Positions 1-8,190 of a stretch of DNA of 23,931 bases are shown here, one piece after another. The stretch covers positions 1-23,931 of IMG/VR virus record IMGVR_UViG_3300021963_000646; one strand, given 5' to 3'. The DNA is from a virus. Both the position numbers and the translations under genes were made by a program. How positions within the stretch are numbered: the stretch's first letter is position 1; every line of letters starts with the position of its first letter. The notes beneath the pieces were generated by a model that saw only the letters and a program-made list of their open reading frames with translations, made no database searches and was not told where the DNA came from.

Positions 1-777
1 TAAGTCTCTATAATAATCTTTCTTAGCTCTATTGATTATGTATTCTTGAACACCATACTTATTATTTAAGATAGCGTACTTAACATAACTATATAAGGCT
101 TGCTCAGCTAATTTATGCACCATTACTTCGTCTCCGTTATTATACTCAAGACCATCAGATACATATTCTAATACAATTACTCTACCTCCAATATTAGAAG
201 AGAATGACATTACACCTTTTCTCTTGTCTATACTAAAGTATCCATTTGCATTGAATGAAGGATTAAGACCATAGTTAGGACCAGTTAAGTCTTGATCACA
301 ATAACTATTATCCTTAATAACTATTCTTTCGTTGTATTTCTTGAATGTTTCTGTTTCATTAGCTTCTAAAGGATACCCATTTTCATCAAATAATATATTG
401 AATTCGTGGTCTTGTAAATAAGCTGTACCAATTAGTGTTCTCGAATCTTTAGATAGCGTTCTTAATAGTCCATCATTACCTAATACAGAAACCCTAACAT
501 ACGAAACAAAGTCGTGAGGGAGTGTAAGTAATAAAGAATCACTTAACTCTAATTCTACAACTTTTACTTCCTTTAACGTATCGTAATTAAATTCCTGAAT
601 ACCTCTCTTAAAATGCTGTAATACATTATATCTCTTTACATTAGATAGTAACCTATCGTCTCCAATTTGTTCTAACATAAAATTATTAACCAATTGAGAT
701 AGAGATACATACTGATAACTACCCCAATTATCCTCATTATTATAGTAATTTATTGGTGGTAAAATTTGGTGTGCCAT
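1..777 (-). CDS. Connector ring / tail-tubular protein (crAss-like), 3' end beyond window
   Basis: This reading frame starts at the ATG at 775-777 and stays open to base 1, giving 259 residues of a protein whose C-terminus lies outside the window. The start is 10 bases after the stop of the upstream 241-residue gene, so the two are probably co-transcribed. The protein begins MAHQILPPINYYN and is a soluble mix of strands and helices with no signal peptide or membrane segment. In crAss-like phages the genes that follow the capsid gene encode neck rings and tail-tube proteins, and both the length so far and the position fit that role. The assignment rests on gene order and general look of the sequence rather than on a catalytic motif. 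Alternatives are another neck or tail-stabilisation protein. Confidence 0.6.
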   Translation of the reverse strand, partial: MAHQILPPINYYNNEDNWGSYQYVSLSQLVNNFMLEQIGDDRLLSNVKRYNVLQHFKRGIQEFNYDTLKEVKVVELELSDSLLLTLPHDFVSYVRVSVLGNDGLLRTLSKDSRTLIGTAYLQDHEFNILFDENGYPLEANETETFKKYNERIVIKDNSYCDQDLTGPNYGLNPSFNANGYFSIDKRKGVMSFSSNIGGRVIVLEYVSDGLEYNNGDEVMVHKLAEQALYSYVKYAILNNKYGVQEYIINRAKKDYYRDL

Positions 778-787
778 CTATTATATT

Positions 788-1513
788 TTATAATTGTTCG
801 TTATTTATACTTGCGGTTTCCATTGCTTGCGCTATCTGTACCACGTCATTCTCTCTGATTTCAATACCACAATATCCTAATATCTTGATAACTAAGTCTG
901 AAAAGAATTGTTCTGGCAATTCAAAATCTTGATAGTCTGTTGCAGACGCATTAAACAAAGGGTTTCCTCCAACACTTAAGTAAGTCCATTTCGGTGCTTT
1001 AGGCTTTCTGATATAAGTACCTATGATTGTAGCTCCACTAACTATTGGGAATATTCTATATTTACCATCAATACCAACATAAACAGGATACTCTGTTGTA
1101 GGAGATATTAAATTATTATTAAGTAATTTAGTTATCTCTAACTTACTAACTTCTTCGACTTCTATTCTTCCAGAAAATTGATTTGCTCCAGTTGGTAATC
1201 TTTCTATCTTAACACCCTTGTAAAAATCAGTTGCAGTATATTGATGTAAGCCACTTTCAGTTATTAAGGATAAATTAGCCTCAGAAATAAATACGTCAAA
1301 TGCTTCTCTAATATGCTTTGGTATATCTGAAAATTCAGAGTGATACATTCTTGCATTCTGCTTAGATATAGCCTTAGAGTATTTATGGAACAACTCTTCG
1401 AATATAGCCATTTGCGCTAATTCAGAATATAAATTAAATTCCAAAGGACTAACATAGCCTCTATTGTCTTTATTTAATATAGCTAATACCGTAGTATATA
1501 CTTGATTTATCAT
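788..1513 (-). CDS. crAss-like neck/ring (tail stabilisation type) structural protein
   Basis: The gene encodes 241 residues and has its own promoter (TATCTTTG on the minus strand at 1533-1540) just after the terminator of the preceding gene. The N-terminus INQVYTTVLAILNKDNRGYVSP and the C-terminus, with GIEIRENDVVQIAQAME, resemble a conserved structural family that follows the capsid gene in crAss-like phages. It probably forms part of the head-to-tail connector. No enzymatic motif, membrane segment or signal peptide is seen. The helical N-terminal third is followed by a strand-rich middle and a helical C-terminus. Function is inferred from family resemblance and position between capsid-proximal genes and the next ring protein. 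Calling it virion-structural is fairly safe; the exact ring position is not known. Confidence 0.65.
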   Translation of the reverse strand: MINQVYTTVLAILNKDNRGYVSPLEFNLYSELAQMAIFEELFHKYSKAISKQNARMYHSEFSDIPKHIREAFDVFISEANLSLITESGLHQYTATDFYKGVKIERLPTGANQFSGRIEVEEVSKLEITKLLNNNLISPTTEYPVYVGIDGKYRIFPIVSGATIIGTYIRKPKAPKWTYLSVGGNPLFNASATDYQDFELPEQFFSDLVIKILGYCGIEIRENDVVQIAQAMETASINNEQL

Positions 1514-1532
1514 TTGTAAGTAAATTTATTTG

Positions 1533-1540
1533 CAAAGATA
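1533..1540 (-). promoter_or_regulatory. Bacteroidota-type -7 promoter element
   Basis: The minus strand reads TATCTTTG, matching TAnnTTTG, about 20 bases upstream of the ATG of the 241-residue gene. No clear -33 TTTG is visible because that region is the T-tract of the upstream terminator. Confidence 0.7.
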
Positions 1541-1550
1541 CAAAATAAAA

Positions 1551-1577
1551 AAAAGCCCCTAATCAATAGAGGCTTTT
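1551..1577 (-). terminator. Intrinsic terminator after the 249-residue gene
   Basis: The arms AAAAGCCCCT (1551-1560) and AGAGGCTTTT (1568-1577) pair with one mismatch around a 7-base loop. Read on the minus strand the stem is followed by an unbroken T run, as expected for termination of transcription coming from the gene at 1608-2357. The T run abuts the next promoter directly. Confidence 0.7.
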
Positions 1578-1607
1578 GCATTTCACATAAAACTAAATGA
1601 GTGCGTA

Positions 1608-2357
1608 TTATTTTATCTTACTTTGAACGTACTTGTTAAAGGCTTTTCCTTCGTCTGTATCATTCATCCATCTTGCAAGTGTATTGAACTTGTCTGTCTC
1701 ATCAAATGGAACTTTACATAATAATGTTTCACCATTATAGAATGCATTTCCTTTGTATTGAGCAAGATTTAATTCTGTAGCTCTTACAGCTAATCCCTTC
1801 AACTTTGTTAGATCATCTGAAGCTAACTTCATAAAACTTTCTGGGTTTGATTTAGCATATAAGAATACATCTCTCTTAACCTCTGCTGTTTTCTTAGATA
1901 ATACTGAACTACCATACAATGATAACGCAATACTTTCAATTTCAGGTAAGGTTAATGCCATAGCTGTTTGTAGTGATTCCATCTCAACCTCTAATGAACT
2001 TAACTCTTTCTCAGCAATTTCATCTGGTTTAAATTCTTCAAATACAATACCATTGTCAGGTGTAATCTCTAAGAATTTCTGCAATTGTGGGTTTGTTCTT
2101 GGAACAGTAAGTTTACCATTCTGGAAGATAATTGAACCTAAGATAACGTCTCCGCTTTGCTCATCTTCAAATACCGATTTTTGATTTGTTCCATAACACA
2201 AACTCTTTAATGTTCCTTCTCCTTCATCAAAGAATTGTAATGGAGACCCTTTCTTATGTCTATTTCTTAAGAATAGTTGCATAGGTGGATTCTTTGTAAG
2301 TAAGACGTATGTCTTGTCTTTGACTGCTTCTTCAGTCTTTTTAGCTTTTACTGCCAT
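1608..2357 (-). CDS. Capsid-proximal structural protein of unknown role
   Basis: This 249-residue protein starts with a lysine-rich segment (MAVKAKKTEEAVKDK) followed by a strand-rich half and then, from about residue 110, a mostly helical half that may form a coiled coil (EKELSSLEVEMESLQ). It has its own promoter at 2383-2390 and a terminator after the stop, so it is a single-gene transcription unit between the capsid gene and the neck genes. I do not recognise a characterised family with certainty. By position it is likely a virion protein, for example an auxiliary capsid or head-completion protein, and equivalents at this place are common in crAss-like genomes. The 251-base gap to the capsid unit that now holds the HNH gene suggests the endonuclease inserted between two originally adjacent genes. 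Confidence 0.55.
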   Translation of the reverse strand: MAVKAKKTEEAVKDKTYVLLTKNPPMQLFLRNRHKKGSPLQFFDEGEGTLKSLCYGTNQKSVFEDEQSGDVILGSIIFQNGKLTVPRTNPQLQKFLEITPDNGIVFEEFKPDEIAEKELSSLEVEMESLQTAMALTLPEIESIALSLYGSSVLSKKTAEVKRDVFLYAKSNPESFMKLASDDLTKLKGLAVRATELNLAQYKGNAFYNGETLLCKVPFDETDKFNTLARWMNDTDEGKAFNKYVQSKIK

Positions 2358-2382
2358 ATTAAATTAAATTAGAATTATTCTG

Positions 2383-2390
2383 CAAAGATA
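2383..2390 (-). promoter_or_regulatory. Bacteroidota-type -7 promoter element
   Basis: The minus strand reads TATCTTTG, followed by an A/T-rich leader repeating TTTAA to the ATG at 2357. It is the apparent promoter of the 249-residue gene. Confidence 0.7.
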
Positions 2391-2460
2391 CAAAATAAAA
2401 TAAGTTGTAATTTTTATTTGATTTATGTGTAAAAATATTTAACAATAACAAAATTATTAC

Positions 2461-2468
2461 TATCTTTG
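2461..2468 (+). promoter_or_regulatory. Bacteroidota-type -7 promoter element for the HNH gene
   Basis: The plus strand reads TATCTTTG, 18 bases before the ATG at 2487, with an A-rich leader between. It lies back to back with the minus-strand promoter at 2383-2390. Confidence 0.65.
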
Positions 2469-2486
2469 TAAAAAAATATAAATAAA

Positions 2487-3116
2487 ATGGAAGAATTAAA
2501 TTTAAAAAAGTGTACTAAATGTTACGAGGAAAAAAGTGTAGAATTGTTTTATTCTGGAAGGGCAGAATGTAAAAGTTGCAGTAAAGCAATAAGAACTAAA
2601 AGATATAAGGACAATCCTGAAGTACAAAAAGAAAGAAGTAGAAAAAGAAGAATAGAAAAAAATGAAGAAATAAATCAATACCTAAAAGAATGGAGGCTAA
2701 ATAATAAGGATAAGCAAAAAAAATATAATGAAGATAGATGGAACAACAAAAGAGATGAATGCGTAGCTAGAAACAAAAAATATTGGGCTGAAAATAAAGA
2801 AAAATACTCTGAAAAGAGCAAGGAATATCGCAAGAACAATAAAGAGATATTAGCTAAAAAAAACTCAGAATATCAAAAGAAAAGAAGTAAAGAAGATGAA
2901 CTTTATAGATTAACAAAAATATATAGAACAAGAACAAAGATTGCTTTTAAACAAAAAGGATTTAATAAACCAACAAAAACAACTGATTTAATAGGGTGTA
3001 GTCCATTAGAGTTTAAAAATTACTTAGAGTCTAAATTTACAGAAGGAATGACTTGGGAGAACAGAGGGTTAAAAGGATGGCATTTAGACCACATAATCCC
3101 CATTGTCGTCTGCTAA
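2487..3116 (+). CDS. HNH homing-type endonuclease, truncated by frameshift
   Basis: The frame encodes 209 residues. An N-terminal zinc ribbon is visible (C9, C12, C28, C31), followed by a long lysine/glutamate-rich helical DNA-binding region with repeated tyrosine-containing units (about residues 40-140), then the start of an HNH domain: W198, H199, D201, H202 in the motif WHLDH. The frame then ends abnormally in VVC and a TAA, just where the rest of the catalytic domain should follow. The missing half continues in the next frame at 3106-3210. Removing one C from the CCCC run at 3098-3101 restores the canonical HIIPLSSAK and a single 240-residue protein. Free-standing HNH genes of this type spread by cutting related genomes. 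As written the nuclease is unlikely to be active. It is one of three plus-strand genes in the window and converges on the capsid gene. Confidence 0.8.
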   Translation: MEELNLKKCTKCYEEKSVELFYSGRAECKSCSKAIRTKRYKDNPEVQKERSRKRRIEKNEEINQYLKEWRLNNKDKQKKYNEDRWNNKRDECVARNKKYWAENKEKYSEKSKEYRKNNKEILAKKNSEYQKKRSKEDELYRLTKIYRTRTKIAFKQKGFNKPTKTTDLIGCSPLEFKNYLESKFTEGMTWENRGLKGWHLDHIIPIVVC

Positions 3117-3210
3117 AAATGAAGAAGAATTAAAAACTTTGTGTCACTTCACTAATATTCAACCTCTTTGGTGGCAGGATAATTTAAGGAAAGGCAGTAG
3201 TATTGAATAG
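3106..3210 (+). pseudogene. Detached C-terminal part of the HNH endonuclease
   Basis: In the frame shifted by one base, codons from 3106 read SSAKNEEELKTLCHFTNIQP, then LWW and QDNLRKGSSIE with a TAG stop at 3208-3210. This is the usual second half of the phage HNH domain: a central helix, the conserved asparagine (N in TNIQPLW), and the final NLRKG motif. It has no start codon of its own and is intelligible only as the continuation of the upstream frame. Either the gene is genuinely broken or the C run at 3098-3101 carries a sequencing or assembly insertion. Confidence 0.75.
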
Positions 3211-3241
3211 AAAAAGGAGAGGTTTATATCCTCTCCTTTTT
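3211..3241. terminator. Bidirectional intrinsic terminator between HNH and capsid genes
   Basis: A perfect 12-base-pair stem, AAAAAGGAGAGG (3211-3222) and CCTCTCCTTTTT (3230-3241), encloses a 7-base loop. The stem starts right after the HNH stop and ends 29 bases before the capsid stop. The flanking A and T runs provide a T-tract in both directions, so it can end both convergent transcripts. Confidence 0.85.
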
Positions 3242-3270
3242 ATTTTATGTTGCTGAATATCAGCTAATTA

Positions 3271-4629
3271 TCAACCTTTAACGAGCACAAAATTGTTACG
3301 ACCCATCGTACATAAGGCTCTTTCCGTCAACATGTGCATTTGGTTAGCGTCTAAGTCAGAGTTGTTAGCTCCACCTGCTGAACCAGTAGCCCATACTTTA
3401 TAACGTCTATCTTCAGTAGCAGACTTACGGTATTTAACGTGTAAGAATGGTAAAGTAGCATTAGCTCCTAAAACTTCATCTCTAACTGTTTTTGTTCCAG
3501 AAGGACATAGAACAGAATTGATTGCAGAGTTACCAGTGAATAAACCACGAGCAGTTGGGTCATCTAAGTATTTCCATTGAGATTTGTAGATTTCGTAACC
3601 AGCAACTTTGAAACCTGAGAAACCTAAGTTTAAAGCTGTATCCTCGCTGTTATTGAAAGCTCCGTAAGAAGTACCTCCAACACCATAAGAATTTTGAGCA
3701 GCTAACAAGTAATCAATAGCTCTATCTTGTTCGAAATCATTCATCATCATATATTCAGAAATAGCACCTTGTTTATTTAAACGAGATAAGATTTCATCTA
3801 CATCATCCATAGTAGAGATTACACCAGAGAATACGTTACCTTGAGCAACAGCTTCGAAGAAACCTTCAGTACCTGTGTACCCAGCAGTAGCAGCAGCAGA
3901 ACCACTTTCGAAAGAAACACCCTCTACCATACCCATCTCGATATAGTCATCAAATCTTTGACGAGATTGCGCTCTTGATTTTAAGTACCATAAGTACCCA
4001 TTACCGTCTTCTCCTTCAACTTCAATCCAACCAACTTGAGCCATATCAGAACCATTAACTTCATCTAATTCTTTGATGATGATTGGTTTGTTGTCAAAGA
4101 TGTCTGGAGTAGCCTCTAAGGATTCAGCTCTACCATTAGTTCCTTTTCTATACTCATTAGAGTAAGTAAATACATTGATTCCTGTAGCAGCTAAAGCACC
4201 AGCATTACCAGCAGTACCAAAACCAGCAGATGTAGAAGCAGCAACTGTAAATGTATTTGCGTCTTCCGCTGTTACAATACCTTTCATTTCAACTGTACCG
4301 TCATTTAAGATTACAGTATCATTTAAACGGAAAGAATGTCCATTTAAAGTAAATACAGCTCCTGAACGAGTTACACCTGTACCAACTGGTCTTAAACGAC
4401 CTTCTTCAGACCATTTAATTAAGTCAGATTGGATAGCCATTTCTTGACCCATTTTCTCTAAGAAACCTTTTAATGATTGATTTCCGTAACGAGCGAATTC
4501 TTTCTCATACAATTCAGGTAAGAATTGATTTGTGAAGTCGAAATCAGAAGCATCTAAGTAGTTGCTATTTAAGATTTCTTTTGTTGCAGTAGGAGTTAAT
4601 TTTACTCCTGGACTTGAATTTAATGCCAT
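3271..4629 (-). CDS. Major capsid protein, HK97 fold, crAss-like
   Basis: The 452-residue protein builds the icosahedral shell. The strongest evidence is the C-terminus: a segment with LPFLHVKYRKSATEDRR, then a TGSAGG turn, then DLDANQMHMLTERALCTMGRNNF, closely matching the conserved end of crAss-like capsid proteins. Length fits that family (about 450-500). The N-terminal part is helical (roughly residues 15-75), and residues 80-165 form a Gly/Ala/Thr-rich strand region likely to be the E-loop or an inserted domain. The gene lies 36 bases downstream of the scaffold-like gene with no obvious promoter; the leader on the coding strand is almost pure A with a CACACACA stretch, typical of strongly translated Bacteroidota genes. 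The stop is TGA, followed by the strong terminator at 3211-3241. Codon choice is slightly richer in GC than its neighbours, as expected for an abundant protein. Confidence 0.93.
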   Translation of the reverse strand: MALNSSPGVKLTPTATKEILNSNYLDASDFDFTNQFLPELYEKEFARYGNQSLKGFLEKMGQEMAIQSDLIKWSEEGRLRPVGTGVTRSGAVFTLNGHSFRLNDTVILNDGTVEMKGIVTAEDANTFTVAASTSAGFGTAGNAGALAATGINVFTYSNEYRKGTNGRAESLEATPDIFDNKPIIIKELDEVNGSDMAQVGWIEVEGEDGNGYLWYLKSRAQSRQRFDDYIEMGMVEGVSFESGSAAATAGYTGTEGFFEAVAQGNVFSGVISTMDDVDEILSRLNKQGAISEYMMMNDFEQDRAIDYLLAAQNSYGVGGTSYGAFNNSEDTALNLGFSGFKVAGYEIYKSQWKYLDDPTARGLFTGNSAINSVLCPSGTKTVRDEVLGANATLPFLHVKYRKSATEDRRYKVWATGSAGGANNSDLDANQMHMLTERALCTMGRNNFVLVKG

Positions 4630-4665
4630 TTGTGTGTGTTTTTGTTTTTTTTTATTATTTCTTTT

Positions 4666-5685
4666 TTATACTAATTTAAACTTTGTGCCAGTAGATATGC
4701 TCTCTGGCGCTCTACGCATTCCCATATCTATATTCTTACTATTTCTAACCTCATCTTCGATAGCTTTAGCCTTAGCTGTTTCATATACGTTTGATAAGAT
4801 TGATTCGTAGTTCATAGCTACATACAATGCTTTGTGGTATCCTTCAGGGTCTTTAATAAAACCATTCTCGTCTAAGAACTTCCCTAAAAAATTCATCACG
4901 TTTGATTGTGTCTCTTTCGTAGATTGAATATTTGAAGGCTTGTGATTAATAACTTCTTCACCAACTTTAAACTCAAAACCTTTGAATTCATTGCTAAATA
5001 AATTATCAGTCTCCTTCAAGAATATTTCATTCTGTTTCTGAGATAATTCTTCCTGCCCTTTAATAGAATCTACAAACTCCTTAGCACTTTTATATTCAGC
5101 TGGAATTTCTGTATCACTAGACCCTAATGGTACAGCATATTTTTCCTTTTGTTTATTAAAGTATTCTAAGGCATCTGCGTGAGCCTTCTTAAATGCACGA
5201 GTCTTTTTTCTTATATCCTTATCGTCATCAAGGTCTTCATCATAAGCGTACGCATCTAAAAATTCATCTTGAATATCCTCATTATCGAATTCAGGATTCA
5301 TTTCTCGCATATACTTCTTAACGACATCTTGTTCGTCTAATTCAGAATAGTCTTTTTGGTATTCTAAAAAATCATTATACCCTCTACCAGTTTCCTCTTT
5401 AAACTCTAAGTACTTCTTAACATCTTCTGGTAATTCCTTGCTTTCGCTTTTAGGAGCTACCTTAGATAATAATTCTTCCTTAGTCTTAAGGTATTCTAAT
5501 ACGTCATCGTCATTATTAAATGTAAGAACTTTTTTATCTTCTATAATCTCATCAGGTGTATCATCTGTTGTTGTAACCGAATCTGTAATTTGGTCGTTCA
5601 CTTCAGGCACTCCTTCATTGTCAATGATCACATCATTATTTTGAACGTCAGAGTACTCAGACCCTTCTAATTTCATTTTAAACAT
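4666..5685 (-). CDS. Acidic scaffold-like protein between portal and capsid genes
   Basis: This 339-residue protein is very acidic in its first 180 residues, with runs such as DDDD and DEDLDDDKD, and predicted largely helical. It has no catalytic motif, signal peptide or membrane segment. A gene of similar character lies between portal and major capsid genes in many tailed phages, where it acts as internal scaffold during procapsid assembly, and crAss-like genomes have one here too. The C-terminal end GTKFKLV is short and basic, which would fit a capsid-binding tail. It has its own promoter (5715-5722) in the portal-scaffold gap, which would allow capsid and scaffold to be made in excess of portal. 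The start is the first ATG; a second in-frame ATG three codons later is possible. The scaffold role is inferred from position and composition. Confidence 0.6.
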   Translation of the reverse strand: MFKMKLEGSEYSDVQNNDVIIDNEGVPEVNDQITDSVTTTDDTPDEIIEDKKVLTFNNDDDVLEYLKTKEELLSKVAPKSESKELPEDVKKYLEFKEETGRGYNDFLEYQKDYSELDEQDVVKKYMREMNPEFDNEDIQDEFLDAYAYDEDLDDDKDIRKKTRAFKKAHADALEYFNKQKEKYAVPLGSSDTEIPAEYKSAKEFVDSIKGQEELSQKQNEIFLKETDNLFSNEFKGFEFKVGEEVINHKPSNIQSTKETQSNVMNFLGKFLDENGFIKDPEGYHKALYVAMNYESILSNVYETAKAKAIEDEVRNSKNIDMGMRRAPESISTGTKFKLV

Positions 5686-5714
5686 ATAGTATTTGATTTA
5701 ATTAAATTTCTCTG

Positions 5715-5722
5715 CAAAATTA
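5715..5722 (-). promoter_or_regulatory. Bacteroidota-type -7 promoter element for scaffold-capsid genes
   Basis: The minus strand reads TAATTTTG, matching TAnnTTTG, 30 bases before the ATG of the scaffold-like gene and 19 bases past the portal stop. It would give the capsid gene an internal promoter within the packaging operon. Confidence 0.55.
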
Positions 5723-5740
5723 CAAAATAATAGTTTTTAT

Positions 5741-8182
5741 TTATCGTGGTTCAAATTCTGATAAAGAAAACCCATCAAGACTATCTTCATTACTCTCGAA
5801 TGACACCGCAGGTAAATCTTTTTTACGTTGCTCTATCATCTTAGATTGCTGTGTAGCTTGTAACTTTGTTCTCTCGTCTTTTCTATCTTCCTTCATTTGC
5901 TCTTTGGTCTTCATACCATCAACCTCAATCCCTTTAAGTTGCATTTGGTATCCAAACTCTTTTTCCATAAGCATAAGCTTCATTTCAACTTCAGCCTTCA
6001 TCTTCTCTATCTCAGCAGCTACTCTTGCTTGTTCAACCATAGCCTTACTCTGACCCTCTAACTGAATTAACTGAGCCTTACCTTCTGAAGCAGCTTGAGC
6101 AGATTGCATATTACCTTGAGTTTGAGCATTAATCTCTTGCATTTTTTGCTCTTGTCTCTCCTTCATTCTTTTCTCCTTCTTAATAGAAAGGTATTTAGAT
6201 GCTAAGGATAAATTCTTAATACCAAGAATAGCGTACTTATCTTCTACTCCAAGATTACCTTGTTGAATTTCAAATGTAATATCTCCTTCTAATTTAGCTC
6301 TCTCTTCTTCATCAGGTGTTAATTCGATATTAATTGCGAAGTCGTGAATATACATATTCTTAATCTTATCCAACGCTGTAACATTGTTAGCTGATATTTT
6401 ATTTATCAAGTCTTGTTTGGTCTCAGAGAATTGTAATACGTCTGCAATACGAATTGTAATACATTTAGCTAACTCTCTAGTTACAAACATACTACCTGCC
6501 AATATGTGTCTTGTTGCTACGTTTGAGGAATACGCTGCCATCTTTTGAATACCAACTAAACTATTCTTATCAGGGTTACTAGCATCAATAGCTTGATTAA
6601 TTCCTGTTACAGAAGCAATCATATCCATAGATATCTGAATTGAATTCCATAACGAACTAATCTTATCTTGACCAGATGAATGTCTAATTTCTTGAATAGG
6701 TACTTTAGCGTTATTAAATTCACCGCCTACGTTAGAACTTCTACCGATAACAGAACCTGTTTGGAAGTACATATTCATTGCATCTTCTACGGTATATTTA
6801 TTTCCACCACCAAGATTAATACCTACTAGTCCATCAACATCAATGTATTGACCATCAGGAACAACTCTTTGTTTTATTTGCTGTAGTTTTAACCAAGACA
6901 TTTGAATATCATCTGCAAATGGTATCATTCTATTTACAGTTGAGTCGATATGTCCTTTATACATTTTAGGAGCAATACCAATGTAGTTAGGCTGTACTTT
7001 GTTTAGGTTTGATTTCTCCTTAACCATATTCTTACAAACCTCCCACTTTAATAAGATATTTGTACCTAATACTAATATACCTTCAAACCACACTTCTTCA
7101 ATCTTTGTTAACTTCTCGAAGTCAGCATCTCCTGTTCCTTTATATACAAAGTCATTGTCTTTTGCGATAACTTTTAATCCACCCTTTGAATTCTTCTTCT
7201 TCTTCCAAACTTTCTCTCTTGAGGTTTTATAGTTAAAGTATAACAAACCTAATTTACCATCTAATACATCTTGAGATTGACCATTAAGGTTTAATTCATA
7301 GTAGTTGTTCCAAGATGAAGATATACTTTGTAATCTTTGTTTTTGTTTTTCAGTTAGATTTGGAAACTCCTTATAAACTTCTGATAGGTTTGTATTCTTG
7401 TATTCACCATAGTAGAAGCAATCTTGAAAGTAAGGGTCTTCTGTATATGACCAAATTAAGTTTGCAGGGTCAACGTATTCGATTTTAATTCCGTCTCCAG
7501 GAACAAATCTATGTTTTCCAAAACCAACACCAATCTCAATTATATCCTTCTCTATTTTTCTTCTTGTAATTTCGTTGTAGTTGTTCTCTTTAAATACCGT
7601 TTCAACAGCTATCTCTACAGCTTGTTCAATTGGTGGCTTAAATTCAAACTCCATCTTAATATCTATTTCATCTTCACTTTCTGGTATCTGATCTAAAGGA
7701 ACAGAAGCTAAATCAAAACCTGTTTGTTTCTTAGCCTCTATAATAAAATCCTTAGCAATCATATCTGTCTTAAGATTCTCTCTTTTCTTTGATTTTTCTT
7801 CAACAGATGTAGGGTCTACTGCAATAGCATTAATAGAGAATTCTCTCTGAGCCATTCCATTAGCAATTATATCTACATACTTAGGGATAACTGGTATAAC
7901 CTTCCAATCTAAATTCAAATAAGACATATCTCCATTAACAGCGAAGTACTCCTTATATCTTGCAACACTCTGCAATCCATTAGCATACATTCTTCTCTTG
8001 TGAAATTCGTCTCTTTGTTGATAGTACTTACAGTTTTGACCTTCTCTCTTAAACCACTCGTATTGAATGGCTTCAGCAACTTGTCTACCAAAATCACTTC
8101 CCTTTTGAACCTCAAATGGTACGTTTTGATTTGGAAAACTTCTGTAAGTAATGGAAATACCTTCCGCTTTCTTCTTTATCAT
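5741..8182 (-). CDS. Portal protein, crAss-like
   Basis: The 813-residue product fits the large portal proteins of crAss-like phages, which form the dodecameric DNA channel at one capsid vertex and dock the terminase. It lies 8 bases downstream of the TerL gene, the standard portal position. The N-terminal 60% is a mixed alpha/beta region with the portal-like stretch on either side of MIPFADDIQMSWLKLQQ. The last 150 residues are Q/E/K-rich and strongly helical (for example VEQARVAAEIEKMKAEVEMK), consistent with a long coiled coil or barrel and a basic tail. No frameshift or interruption is seen. The start at 8182 is the only ATG close to the TerL stop. No alternative family fits this size and location. 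Confidence 0.85.
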   Translation of the reverse strand: MIKKKAEGISITYRSFPNQNVPFEVQKGSDFGRQVAEAIQYEWFKREGQNCKYYQQRDEFHKRRMYANGLQSVARYKEYFAVNGDMSYLNLDWKVIPVIPKYVDIIANGMAQREFSINAIAVDPTSVEEKSKKRENLKTDMIAKDFIIEAKKQTGFDLASVPLDQIPESEDEIDIKMEFEFKPPIEQAVEIAVETVFKENNYNEITRRKIEKDIIEIGVGFGKHRFVPGDGIKIEYVDPANLIWSYTEDPYFQDCFYYGEYKNTNLSEVYKEFPNLTEKQKQRLQSISSSWNNYYELNLNGQSQDVLDGKLGLLYFNYKTSREKVWKKKKNSKGGLKVIAKDNDFVYKGTGDADFEKLTKIEEVWFEGILVLGTNILLKWEVCKNMVKEKSNLNKVQPNYIGIAPKMYKGHIDSTVNRMIPFADDIQMSWLKLQQIKQRVVPDGQYIDVDGLVGINLGGGNKYTVEDAMNMYFQTGSVIGRSSNVGGEFNNAKVPIQEIRHSSGQDKISSLWNSIQISMDMIASVTGINQAIDASNPDKNSLVGIQKMAAYSSNVATRHILAGSMFVTRELAKCITIRIADVLQFSETKQDLINKISANNVTALDKIKNMYIHDFAINIELTPDEEERAKLEGDITFEIQQGNLGVEDKYAILGIKNLSLASKYLSIKKEKRMKERQEQKMQEINAQTQGNMQSAQAASEGKAQLIQLEGQSKAMVEQARVAAEIEKMKAEVEMKLMLMEKEFGYQMQLKGIEVDGMKTKEQMKEDRKDERTKLQATQQSKMIEQRKKDLPAVSFESNEDSLDGFSLSEFEPR

Positions 8183-8190
8183 TTTTTACT

